From: CAMDBL01 sp964498125
Lineage (GTDB): Bacteria; Pseudomonadota; Alphaproteobacteria; Rhizobiales; Hyphomicrobiaceae
Assembly: GCA_964498125.1 (NCBI GenBank)
Contig: CAZCGE010000018.1
Location: forward strand, 1-8,152
Length of the DNA stretch: 8,152 bases
Reading direction: 5' to 3'
Shown: positions 1 through 7,067 of the stretch, piece by piece
Layout of the letters: each line of letters opens with the position of its first letter
Numbering within the stretch: position 1 is the stretch's first letter
Program-made: the position numbers and the translations under genes
Notes under the pieces: model-generated
What the model saw: only the letters and a program-made list of their open reading frames with translations
What the model was told of the DNA's origin: nothing
Databases searched by the model: none

Positions 1-459
1 ACCTGCTCCAGCACAATCCCCATAGAGCTCGCTGCACCAGCACGGCACCACCTCCCGCGACTTCGTGCCTTGGCGCTTCTCCGACGCCGGCCCGCGCTCG
101 CGGCCACCTCCGTCATGCCGGCGTCCGAGAAACCTGCACAACTGCGGCCATCAGACCGTGGCTAGTCGGTTGACCCGGAGGCAGTCGCTCGCGACACAGG
201 TCCAGGCTGCATCATAATGGCGCATCTTTTGTGGCGACGGCCGGATTGATCCGATACCTGCCGCAGGGCGCTCGTCGCGATGGGCCAAGACCTGCCGAAT
301 TTGGGAGTGTTGCCAACAACGTCAGCGCTTTTCTATTCCGGACATAGCCACGGCAACGACAGGAGAACCAAGACGCCGACACCGGGCGCGAACTCGGCAG
401 TTGGAGTCCTGCTCTGCCTGTTCTCCGCGATCCCAACCTCCAGTGACGTCCCCATCCGA
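1..459. other. Region without a supportable gene
   Basis: No gene is supported here. Short open frames exist on both strands, but none has a recognisable domain, a good ribosome binding site or a convincing composition. The least weak is a 40-codon minus-strand frame (455 to 333) that starts 4 nt after the DUF2933 stop and ends in a hydrophobic stretch (VGVLVLLSLPWL); it has no Shine-Dalgarno sequence and I do not call it. A plus-strand frame from 26 to about 216 is also open but unrecognised. The stretch is probably the 3' flank of the leftward copper operon. No clear hairpin followed by a T-run was found that would end that operon. Confidence 0.5.
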
Positions 460-669
460 TCAATCTTGCTTCGGAGGGGTCTTGCCATGATGCCCGTGAT
501 GGCCTCGGTGCATCAGGTGCATCAACGGGCAGGCCAGTAGCACGAGATAGGGCACAGCAAGCAGCACGTGGTTCAGATGGTACACGAGTAGATAAAGGCC
601 AAGCACCGCTAGCGCGGCGCAGACCACGAGACCCGTACTCGAGCCAAGGAAAGCTTTGACGCTGGACAT
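460..669 (-). CDS. DUF2933 family small His-rich membrane protein
   Basis: This 69-residue protein matches the DUF2933 pattern: a short N-terminus, a hydrophobic helix at about 12-30, a YHLNH turn (H31, H34), a second helix at about 35-49, then CPLMHLMH and a basic His-rich tail (HRGHHGHHG, about 54-62). It is probably an inner-membrane peptide with two helices. The function of the family is unknown; it is common in heavy-metal and copper clusters, and the histidines plus C47 could bind metal (inference). The ATG at 669 is chosen because a strong GGAGG lies 6 nt upstream (676-680). It follows the 159-residue membrane protein by 13 nt and is therefore very likely its co-transcribed partner and the last gene of the leftward operon. 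Confidence 0.85.
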   Translation of the reverse strand: MSSVKAFLGSSTGLVVCAALAVLGLYLLVYHLNHVLLAVPYLVLLACPLMHLMHRGHHGHHGKTPPKQD

Positions 670-682
670 GACATGCCTCCGT

Positions 683-1162
683 TCAGGGAAATTCGGAACT
701 CGGGCGATCCCACGGCCATCTCGCGATGGCCATGCGGATCACCAGCGTCGGTACGATCATCCACTGCAGCAGAGGCGAGAGGCCCGTGCCGGTCAAGGGT
801 AGGGTCGGCATCAGCGGGCCGTAGGCCCAGCTTCGCCTCACGCTGACATTGAGCCATTCACTGTAGACCGTATACCCGAGACCAAGGATCAGAAGGAGCA
901 ACCAGACAGCCCTTGTTCCAGAATGAGGCCAACCGGATGGTGCGAGTAGGGCAAGAGCCGTGAGCAGAGCCAACGCGGCGATCATCACATCTCCGACCGT
1001 GCAATGGAGAACTGCAAAGGCCTGGTTCGCGATCGGCTCTGACCAGACCGTATAGAGCGGCAGCTGGAGCACTTCCCAAATAAGATGCAGGATCGCCGAC
1101 CCGACGAGGTAACGGCGTACTGCGATCGGCCAAACTGGTCCGGACGTGGGAGCGAGTATCAT
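683..1162 (-). CDS. Conserved four-helix membrane protein, unknown function
   Basis: The 159-residue product is strongly hydrophobic, with probable membrane segments at about 17-37, 46-74, 84-104 and 130-147. Distinct features are the segment HLIWEVLQLPLYTVW (26-40), an HC pair (H53, C54), SEWLNVSVRRSWAY (101-114) and GTGLSPLLQW (125-134). I recognise the general look of a hypothetical protein of alphaproteobacterial metal clusters but know no function for it. The ATG at 1162 has TTGAGG 7 nt upstream (GAGG at 1170-1173), which supports this start. It lies 160 nt downstream of the P19-like gene and 13 nt upstream of the DUF2933 gene, so it is probably in the same transcript, or in a sub-operon affected by the hairpin at 1228-1270. 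A role in copper handling or membrane stress is inferred from position only. Confidence 0.75.
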   Translation of the reverse strand: MILAPTSGPVWPIAVRRYLVGSAILHLIWEVLQLPLYTVWSEPIANQAFAVLHCTVGDVMIAALALLTALALLAPSGWPHSGTRAVWLLLLILGLGYTVYSEWLNVSVRRSWAYGPLMPTLPLTGTGLSPLLQWMIVPTLVIRMAIARWPWDRPSSEFP

Positions 1163-1227
1163 GATCTTGCCTCAAGAGCAGCCCTCGCGAATGTCTCGCG
1201 CCATATTTCGGATATCTTGAACATTGA

Positions 1228-1270
1228 CGAGTACACTCGGCCGGCCTGCGGCTGTCACCTGCCGGCCGAG
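1228..1270. repeat. GC-rich inverted repeat with overlapping alternative hairpin
   Basis: The 160-nt gap between the P19-like gene and the 159-residue membrane protein contains a perfect 10-bp inverted repeat, CTCGGCCGGC (1236-1245) and GCCGGCCGAG (1261-1270), with a 15-nt loop. A second short repeat, CGAGT/ACTCG (1228-1232 and 1235-1239), overlaps the first arm, so the two structures cannot form at the same time. There is no T-run on either strand, so it is not a canonical Rho-independent terminator. It might be an RNA-processing or attenuation element that sets the relative expression of upstream and downstream genes (inference). Confidence 0.55.
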
Positions 1271-1322
1271 CGCCCACATCTTTCACAGGCTCATACTGCG
1301 CAGTGGACGTTTTTCCGGCGTA

Positions 1323-1907
1323 TCAGCCGGGTACAGCGACTGGCTCCGAGACTTCGATCAGAGATCCGCCCTTGAGCCTGAAGTGAAACCGCGCCGTGGC
1401 GGGTTTCGCGAACAGATCTTTGTCCTTCACCGAGCGCGAGAAAGTCGGTGCCTCCACAGTAATTGACAAATCGTACGCACCGTCACCGGCCAACGCGCTG
1501 TTGAGCGCATAGTGCAGCCCACTGCCGCCCCACATGGGATGCAACTCGTCCTTGAGCGTCTTGCCGTTATCGCGATTGGTCGCCGAAAACGTCACTACAG
1601 CGTAGGAAATGCGCGTCTTGGAGCGGGGATCGATCGGCTTGACCTCGAGATGATAGACCTCGCCGGCCGCAGGTGCATGCTCGGTCGGTCGCGGCGGCGA
1701 TCCCATCGGCATGATCATCGTCGTCGCCGGCTCGATCTCGAACTGGATGATCATTCCGCCGGCTTCGGCACGTCCGACCAGGATCGTCTTCTGCCGCGGG
1801 TCCTCGGGTGCGGCGAGCAACTTCACTTTTGCTGCCGGCTGCTGCTGTGCGACTGCCGCCATTGGCAGTGCCAGCAAGGTGGCGATAGCCACGATGATGA
1901 ACTTCAT
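1323..1907 (-). CDS. P19-like periplasmic metal-binding protein
   Basis: The 194-residue precursor starts with a Sec signal peptide (about 1-20, cleavage after AVA before QQQ). The mature part resembles the P19/Tp34 periplasmic iron-transport family, a beta-sandwich that binds copper or iron. Visible matches are VYHLEV (H86), a central ISYAVVTFSATNRDNGKT strand pair (100-117), and HPMWGGSGLHYALNSAL (123-139), which corresponds to the family's P-M-x(5)-G-x-H-Y region and supplies M125 and H132, with H123 nearby. An extra Met patch, TMIMPMG (63-69), could also bind Cu(I). The similarity is diverged and was judged by eye. The ATG at 1907 has AGGAGA 5 nt upstream (1913-1918). The gene sits between the Spy-like gene and a membrane protein in a copper operon, so a periplasmic copper-binding or delivery role is more likely than iron uptake (inference). 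Confidence 0.7.
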   Translation of the reverse strand: MKFIIVAIATLLALPMAAVAQQQPAAKVKLLAAPEDPRQKTILVGRAEAGGMIIQFEIEPATTMIMPMGSPPRPTEHAPAAGEVYHLEVKPIDPRSKTRISYAVVTFSATNRDNGKTLKDELHPMWGGSGLHYALNSALAGDGAYDLSITVEAPTFSRSVKDKDLFAKPATARFHFRLKGGSLIEVSEPVAVPG

Positions 1908-1974
1908 GTTTGTCTCCTGTGTGTGTTTGCGATCTTTCTCGAGAGCCGCGCAGTCGCGCGACCCTCCCTGCTCA

Positions 1975-2473
1975 TCACATCATGCAGCCCATGCCGGTGA
2001 GGATCTGGTCGGCCTTCTTCTGCTGCTCGGCGGTCAGCGCAGCGTAAAGCGCGGCTAGTGGCGGCTTCACCTCCTTCAGCGATGCAAGGCGGCCGTCCAT
2101 GGCGGCAAGGTGTGCGTCGGAGCCGCTCGACTGGCGTCTTGGCTTCCATGACCTTCATCATGGTCTGGCGCATCGCCTGAATCCCCTGCAGGTTTTTCTT
2201 GAGCGCCGCCGCGTAGGCCTCCCAGACGGCCTTTTGCGCATCCGTGATGGCGAGTTCAGCCTTTAGGAAGGCGACGCGACCCTCTGCGAAGGTCGACATA
2301 TCGCCGCCCATCATCGTGCCCATCATCGGACAGTCACCCATCATCCCCATCATGCCGCGCCCCATCGGCATGTCGCGCATGCCCATGCCGGGCTGCTGCG
2401 CGCTCGATGGCATCACGGCCGCCAAAACTCCCGCCGTCGCCAGTGCGGCCAAAGCCAAAGTCGTGCGTTTCAT
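1975..2473 (-). pseudogene. Spy/CpxP-like Met-rich periplasmic protein, frameshifted
   Basis: The gene encodes a signal peptide (1-25, ending SSA before QQ), a Met-rich segment (30-59, 13 Met, with C48), and the helical Spy/CpxP core with a first LTxxQ-like motif (ITDAQ, 76-80). After codon 118 (VERL) the frame is lost. One extra base in the GG pair at plus-strand 2119-2120 explains it: removing it restores DAHLAAMDGRLASLKEVKPP, then LTAEQ (146-150) and a GMGCMM end, giving a 165-residue protein that stops at 1975. As written, the shifted frame runs to 1904 with Arg/His-rich sequence typical of a wrong frame, and overlaps the next start by 4 nt. The ATG at 2473 has GAGGAGT 7 nt upstream. Spy-family proteins are periplasmic chaperones, and Met-rich versions are common in copper loci. 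It is either a real pseudogene or a sequencing error. Confidence 0.85.
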
Positions 2474-2533
2474 TATCGATACTCCTCGGTTGATTAGCGC
2501 CTGCGGTGGGGCGCCGATTGTCGCCTGCGCAAT

Positions 2534-3946
2534 TCATGCGATGCCGTCGTAGGCGAGCATCGCCATCATTCCGGATGCCATGTGATAGAGGTGATGGCAG
2601 TGGAACGCCCACTTGCCGGGGTGATCGGCGTCGAACGCGATCGTGACCGTTCCCATATGCGGGATCTGCACCGTGTCGCGCACCGCACCCGCCAGCGCAC
2701 GGCCGTTAACGGCGACCACCTGGAAGTGATGGCCGTGCAGGTGCATCGGATGCGACATCATGCTGTGGTTCTGCATGACGATATGGACGCGCTCGCCCCT
2801 GCGTACGCTGAGCGGGGCGGACGATGGCATGCTCCAGTTGTAGCCGTTCATGCCGCCCGTGAGCATGATCGAAAGGGTTCGACCGGCTGGGCGCGGGACG
2901 AGTGGCACGCGTGCCCTGAGCCGGGTCTCGAGGTCGAAGCCCATGACCGGCCCCTTGACGCTGCCAGCGCTTCCAATTTTGGTCACCTGCGCGCCCCTCT
3001 GCGTCAGGATGAGGCCGGTGCGTTCGACGGCACCCTCGCGCAGCGCCAGGATGGGATAGGCCTTCGCGCCTTTTGACAGGCTCAGACGGAGGTCGATGCG
3101 CTGCCCCATGGCTATCGGGAAGCGCCGCCCACGCACCGGCACGATATCCTGGCCGTCGACGGCGATCAGGTCGGCTTCGATCGCGCCGGTATCGATCGTG
3201 AATACGGTCGCGGTCGCACCATTGATGATCCTGACGCGCACGCGGCCACCGTTCTCGACCGTCACGACCTCGGGGTCGTCGAGCGTGCGGTCGTTGGCGA
3301 GGTAGGCATCGTATTCGATGTCATTGAGGTCCATGGCGCCCATGCCGCCGCCATGCATGCCATGGCCGCCCTTCGTGCTTTTGAGACGGGCCAGCAGCTC
3401 CTCGGCAGGTGTGAAAGAGAAGTCATGCAGGAGGAGGACGACGTCCTGCTCATCGGCCACCGATGCTGCAGCGCTGTGCACGACGAGCGGGGCAGCAAGG
3501 AGGTTTTGTTCCTGCAGTGTATGCGCGTGCATCCAATGCGTGCCGGCGCCGCCGACGGGAAAGTCGTAGGCCCTCGTTTCGCCCGCCTTCAGCATCGGGG
3601 CGGGCATGTCGGGCACGCCGTCCTGCTCATAAGGCGGTTTCAGTCCATGCCAGTGGATGAGCGTCGGCTCACCGAGCTCATTGGCGAGGCCCACTCTGAA
3701 GTTCTGGCCTTCGGTGAAGGTCAGCCCAGGTCGCCCCTGCGCATCAACGAGGCCAAAGACCTTGGCCGGGCGACGGTTGATGTCGAGCGTGCGGGAGACG
3801 ATTCGGAGGCTTCGCGGGACCTGGCGAGCGGAGTCATCCGGCTTGACCAGGACTTGTCCAAGGCCGCGCGGGACGGCGAAAGTGGAGAGGATTGTGGCCG
3901 AGGTTCCGCTCGCAGCGGCGGCTTTGAGAAAATCGCGACGGCGCAT
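2534..3946 (-). CDS. Tat-exported multicopper oxidase (copper detoxification)
   Basis: This 470-residue periplasmic enzyme very likely oxidises Cu(I) to Cu(II) with O2 as acceptor, as CueO/CopA-type oxidases do. A twin-arginine leader, RRRDFLKAAAASG (2-14), begins it. All four copper motifs are present: HWHG (H98, H100), HWMHAH (H137, H140, H142), HPMHLHGHH (H399, H402, H404) and HCHHLYHMASGM (H449, C450, H451, H455, axial M460). So the type 1 and trinuclear type 2/3 sites look intact. A His/Met-rich insert, GGHGMHGGGMGAMD (193-206), follows the first domain and could be a Cu(I) entry site. The length is nearer CueO (about 500) than the longer PcoA/CopA proteins. GAAGGA lies 8 nt upstream of the ATG (3955-3960). 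It is 60 nt upstream of the Spy-like gene. The phenotype is inferred; laccase-like activity on organic substrates is the alternative. Confidence 0.95.
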   Translation of the reverse strand: MRRRDFLKAAAASGTSATILSTFAVPRGLGQVLVKPDDSARQVPRSLRIVSRTLDINRRPAKVFGLVDAQGRPGLTFTEGQNFRVGLANELGEPTLIHWHGLKPPYEQDGVPDMPAPMLKAGETRAYDFPVGGAGTHWMHAHTLQEQNLLAAPLVVHSAAASVADEQDVVLLLHDFSFTPAEELLARLKSTKGGHGMHGGGMGAMDLNDIEYDAYLANDRTLDDPEVVTVENGGRVRVRIINGATATVFTIDTGAIEADLIAVDGQDIVPVRGRRFPIAMGQRIDLRLSLSKGAKAYPILALREGAVERTGLILTQRGAQVTKIGSAGSVKGPVMGFDLETRLRARVPLVPRPAGRTLSIMLTGGMNGYNWSMPSSAPLSVRRGERVHIVMQNHSMMSHPMHLHGHHFQVVAVNGRALAGAVRDTVQIPHMGTVTIAFDADHPGKWAFHCHHLYHMASGMMAMLAYDGIA

Positions 3947-3960
3947 TGGATACGTCCTTC

Positions 3961-3972
3961 ATCCTTGAGGAT
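3961..3972. repeat. Short inverted repeat before the oxidase ribosome binding site
   Basis: ATCCT-TG-AGGAT is a perfect 5-bp inverted repeat with a 2-nt centre. It directly abuts the oxidase Shine-Dalgarno sequence (3955-3960 on the minus strand). It could be a small protein-binding site or affect translation, but such a short repeat is also easily due to chance. The rest of the gap at 3947-4115 also holds a 10-bp palindrome GCGCTAGCGC (4068-4077) and a CAGCC-AATAA-GGCTG stem-loop (4091-4105) just past the end of the Cys-rich gene. None has a T-run, so I do not call a terminator. Confidence 0.3.
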
Positions 3973-4115
3973 ATCTATGAGCTGATCTCGTCCACCGACG
4001 CCGCTCGTTGCGGACCTCGCGGATGGACCACGCTCGGTGCTGAATTGAGATTGATTGGCTTGGTCATGCGCTAGCGCGCGTCCTGACACCCAGCCAATAA
4101 GGCTGTCGGATGCGC

Positions 4116-4550
4116 CTAGACGCGCGGGGGCTTTTCACCGGGGCCCGGGCCACGACCTGCATGGTGCTGGTCCGAACTCAGAATATCCACAGACCCCGCC
4201 GATGAAATGAGACGTTGTTCGCCCGAAGCGGCAAGCGCACCACTGGCCGGTCCGCAGGACCCCGACCCGCACGTCATGCCTGACCCGCACCCCGCATCGC
4301 CACCGCACGCCGTGCAGCAACATGAAGGAGAACACAGAAGCCCTGTAGCGGGAGCTACAGTCCCCTGGGTGCCGCTTCCGGGACGTCTCAGATCTTCTTT
4401 ATCGAGCAGCGGGTCGCTTAAAGTCTCAGAGATAATCATCGACGGCGCATGGTCATGTCCTGGATGCGCTGACGCTGGCATCGCAAATAGCGAGCACAGC
4501 GCCGCTGCGATCAGAAACCGCAATCCAGAGATGATGACACCCTGCCACAC
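4116..4550 (-). CDS. Secreted Cys-rich, His-containing small protein
   Basis: The 144-residue precursor has a signal peptide (about 1-28, ending MPASA before HPGHDH), so the mature protein begins with a His cluster (H29, H32, H34). The core 73-99 carries eight cysteines (73, 77, 78, 79, 82, 88, 94, 99) in a Gly/Ser-rich setting, and the protein ends in GEKPPRV. This layout (signal, HxH, Cys cluster, Pro-Pro-Arg end) resembles uncharacterised exported proteins of alphaproteobacterial metal loci; I know no named family for it. Metal binding or sequestration in the periplasm is inferred. The start is GTG, supported by GAGGA (4560-4564) 9 nt upstream; a TTG at codon 10 would also leave a good signal peptide. 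It lies 109 nt after the ATPase and 169 nt before the oxidase, on the same strand. Confidence 0.7.
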   Translation of the reverse strand: MWQGVIISGLRFLIAAALCSLFAMPASAHPGHDHAPSMIISETLSDPLLDKEDLRRPGSGTQGTVAPATGLLCSPSCCCTACGGDAGCGSGMTCGSGSCGPASGALAASGEQRLISSAGSVDILSSDQHHAGRGPGPGEKPPRV

Positions 4551-4659
4551 CTGGGCATGTCCTCGGCAGATCTTTGCGCAGTATGACTCTTAGTCAGGTT
4601 CTTTTTCGACGACTACGCAACCAGCCTCCTTGATCCCGATCAACCCGCGCAGGGGATGA

Positions 4660-7014
4660 TCAGAGCCGCGCGCGGTTCAGCCGCAGCGCATTGCCGATGA
4701 CGCTGACCGAGGACAGCGCCATTGCGGCTGCGGCAATGATGGGCGAGAGCAGAATCCCGAATAGCGGGTAAAGCACCCCAGCCGCCACAGGCACGCCGGC
4801 CGCATTGTAGATGAAGGCGAAGAACAGGTTCTGCCGGATGTTCGCCATCGTCGCTGCCGAGAGATGCCGCGCCCGGACAATGCCGTTGAGATCGCCCTTG
4901 AGGAGCGTCACGCCCGCGCTTTCCATGGCGACATCGGTGCCGGTGCCCATGGCGATGCCGACATCGGCGGCAGCAAGTGCAGGTGCGTCATTGACGCCGT
5001 CTCCGGCCATCGCGACGACACGCCCCTGAGCCCGGAACCGCTCGACGATCTTGCTCTTGTCTTCGGGCAGCACCTCGGCTTCGACCTCGGTGATGCCGAG
5101 CTTGGCGGCGACGGCCTGTGCGGTCGTCTTGTTGTCGCCGGTCAGCATGACGACGCGGATCCCGGCGTCCTTGAGCGCAGCGATGGCCGATGGCGTGGTG
5201 GCCTTGATCGGATCGGCGATGGCGATGATGCCAGCTGCCTTGCCATCGATCGCAACAAAGATCGCGGTCGCGCCCTCCTTGCGCAGCTCATCGGCAGCGG
5301 CACTGAGGCCGGCGATGTCGACGCCGCCCTCCGACATGATCCGCTGATTGCCGATGACGAGTTTGCGCCCGTCGACCGTACCGACAACCCCTTTGCCGAC
5401 GGGTGAGTCAAAGCCCGACGGCGGCACGAGTGTCAGGCCGCGCTCGATTGCCGCCCGCACAATGGCGGCGGCAAGGGGGTGCTCGCTCGACCGTTCCAGG
5501 CTGGCAGTCAGGCGCAACAGCTCAGTTTCTTCGCTGCCGTCGGCGGTGCGAATGGCGATGACGCTCGGCCGGCCCTCTGTCAGTGTGCCAGTCTTGTCGA
5601 CGACGAGCGTGTTGATCTTCTCCATGCGCTCGAGCGCCTCGGCGTTCTTGATGAGGACACCCGACTGCGCGCCTCTGCCGATACCGACCATGATCGACAT
5701 CGGCGTAGCGAGCCCGAGCGCGCAGGGGCAGGCAATAATGAGCACTGATACGGCCGCGATGAGCCCGAATGTGAGCCGCGGCTCTGGCCCCCAGATCGAC
5801 CATGCCGCAAACGCCAACACGGCCACTGCGATCACGGCCGGCACGAACCAGCCTGAGACCTGATCGGCGAGGCGCTGTATGGGGGCGCGGCTCCGCTGTG
5901 CCTGTGCCACCATCTGCACGATCTGCGCGAGCACGGTGTCGCGACCGACCTTGTCGGCGCGCATCACGAAGCCGCCCGACTGGTTCATCGTGCCGCCGAT
6001 AACCTTTTCGCCGACTCTCTTGGTGACGGGCATGCTCTCGCCCGTCACCATCGATTCATCGATGGCGCTACGGCCGTCGAGGATCGCGCCATCAACAGGA
6101 ACCCGCTCGCCGGGCCGCACCCGCAGCCGATCACCGACAACCACCAGATCGAGGCTTACGTCCTCGTCGCTGTCATCGGGTTTGATTCGGCGTGCCATTT
6201 TGGGTGACAGATCAAGCAAGGCCTTGATGGCGCCACTCGTCCGCTCACGGGCTCTGAGCTCCAGCACCTGCCCGAGCAAGACGAGCACCGTGATGACAGC
6301 GGCTGCCTCGAAATAGATGGCAACCGAACCGTCATGCCCGCGCATCGAGGCGGGGAACAGCGCCGGCCAGAGGGTGCCGATCACGCTGTAGATCCATGCG
6401 ACGCCCGTGCCCATGGCGATCAACGTGAACATGTTGAGATTGCGGGTCTTGAGCGATGCCCAGCCGCGCTCGAAGAAGGGCCAGCCGGCCCACAGCACGA
6501 CGGGCGTCGCCAGCACGAGTTGAATCCAGTTGGATTTCTGTTGCCCGAGCCATTGGTGGAGACCGGTCAGATGCCCGCCCATCTCCAAGGCGAACACAGG
6601 CAGCGTCAGTGCGAGGCCGATCCAGAACCGCCGCGTCATGTCGGCGAGCTCTGGATTGGGCGCGCTGTCTGCCGAGACGATCTCCGGCTCGAGCGCCATG
6701 CCGCAGATCGGGCACGCGCCCGGCCCCTGTTGCCGGATCTCGGGATGCATCGGGCAGGTGTAGGTGGTGCCTGACGGTACCGGAGCCGCCGGCCTGGTCT
6801 CCGGCTTCAGGTACTTCGCCGGCTCCGCGATGAACTTCTCCCGGCACCCGGCCGAGCAGAAATAATAGGGATGCCCCTCATGGGTATGCCGGTGTTTGGC
6901 CGTATGCGGGTCGACCGTCATGCCGCATACGGGGTCCTTCGCGCCGGGCCCGGCGGGCGCGTGAGTGGTGTGGTGGGATTGCGCCCCATGGGCGTGGGTT
7001 CCGTGCTGTTCCAT
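4660..7014 (-). CDS. copA: Cu+-exporting P1B-type ATPase with YHS and HMBD domains
   Basis: The 784-residue pump exports Cu+ from cytoplasm to periplasm using ATP. The N-terminus is His-rich (1-18), followed by a YHS domain (DPVCGM 27-32, YYFCSAGC 50-57) and a heavy-metal-binding domain (YTCPMHPEIR 85-94, CPICGMALEP 101-110) in place of the usual CxxC HMA domains. Membrane helices lie at about 130-148, 162-180, 194-213, 232-252, 388-407, 414-440, 727-748 and 750-775. Catalytic signatures are TGES (324-327), CPC (429-431), DKTGTLT (473-479, phosphorylated D473), SEHPL (510-514), TGDN (625-628) and GDGVNDAP (671-678). YN (736-737) and MALSSVSV (766-773) fit the Cu+ (P1B-1) subgroup. I chose the ATG at 7014: a longer frame to 7149 would run through the operators and into csoR. 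The Shine-Dalgarno (GGGA, 8 nt upstream) is weak. First gene of the leftward operon. Confidence 0.95.
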   Translation of the reverse strand: MEQHGTHAHGAQSHHTTHAPAGPGAKDPVCGMTVDPHTAKHRHTHEGHPYYFCSAGCREKFIAEPAKYLKPETRPAAPVPSGTTYTCPMHPEIRQQGPGACPICGMALEPEIVSADSAPNPELADMTRRFWIGLALTLPVFALEMGGHLTGLHQWLGQQKSNWIQLVLATPVVLWAGWPFFERGWASLKTRNLNMFTLIAMGTGVAWIYSVIGTLWPALFPASMRGHDGSVAIYFEAAAVITVLVLLGQVLELRARERTSGAIKALLDLSPKMARRIKPDDSDEDVSLDLVVVGDRLRVRPGERVPVDGAILDGRSAIDESMVTGESMPVTKRVGEKVIGGTMNQSGGFVMRADKVGRDTVLAQIVQMVAQAQRSRAPIQRLADQVSGWFVPAVIAVAVLAFAAWSIWGPEPRLTFGLIAAVSVLIIACPCALGLATPMSIMVGIGRGAQSGVLIKNAEALERMEKINTLVVDKTGTLTEGRPSVIAIRTADGSEETELLRLTASLERSSEHPLAAAIVRAAIERGLTLVPPSGFDSPVGKGVVGTVDGRKLVIGNQRIMSEGGVDIAGLSAAADELRKEGATAIFVAIDGKAAGIIAIADPIKATTPSAIAALKDAGIRVVMLTGDNKTTAQAVAAKLGITEVEAEVLPEDKSKIVERFRAQGRVVAMAGDGVNDAPALAAADVGIAMGTGTDVAMESAGVTLLKGDLNGIVRARHLSAATMANIRQNLFFAFIYNAAGVPVAAGVLYPLFGILLSPIIAAAAMALSSVSVIGNALRLNRARL

Positions 7015-7047
7015 GTCGATGGTCCCAAAACTCGCGCTGGCTGATCG

Positions 7048-7064
7048 ATACCTGCCGCGGGTAT
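7048..7064. promoter_or_regulatory. Second CsoR-like operator (ATPase side)
   Basis: ATACC-TGCCGCG-GGTAT has perfect 5-bp arms and a 7-nt centre, exactly the same half-sites and spacing as the repeat at 7077-7093. Centre to centre the two are 29 bp apart. This copy lies in the predicted 5' leader of the ATPase transcript, downstream of its promoter. Binding by CsoR is inferred; the site might give extra repression of the leftward operon or cooperative binding. Confidence 0.6.
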
Positions 7065-7067
7065 ATC

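Noticed and set aside
212..540. Small frames on both strands at the left end
   Set aside because: No domain, no ribosome binding site, and composition typical of random GC-rich sequence.
858..1286. Minus-strand 142-codon frame overlapping the 159-residue membrane protein
   Set aside because: Arg/His/Pro-rich shadow in another frame without a domain; the hydrophobic frame has the better start and ribosome binding site.
1512..2058. Plus-strand frames of 115-162 codons opposite the P19-like gene
   Set aside because: They are antisense to a well-supported gene with signal peptide and ribosome binding site; long antisense frames are expected at this GC content.
2582..3985. Plus-strand frames up to 210 codons opposite the multicopper oxidase
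   Set aside because: All four copper motifs lie on the minus strand; the plus-strand translations are low-complexity shadows.
3721..4089. Minus-strand 122-codon frame upstream of the oxidase
   Set aside because: It overlaps the oxidase N-terminus in another frame and shows no domain.
4584..4605. TGACT-CTT-AGTCA hairpin followed by TTCTTTTT, resembling a plus-strand terminator
   Set aside because: No plus-strand gene ends here, the stem is only 5 bp, and on the coding (minus) strand the T-run becomes an A-run ahead of the hairpin.
4630..4643. TTGATC-CC-GATCAA inverted repeat downstream of the ATPase
   Set aside because: The loop is too small for a stable hairpin and no T-run follows; it might be a protein site but nothing supports that.
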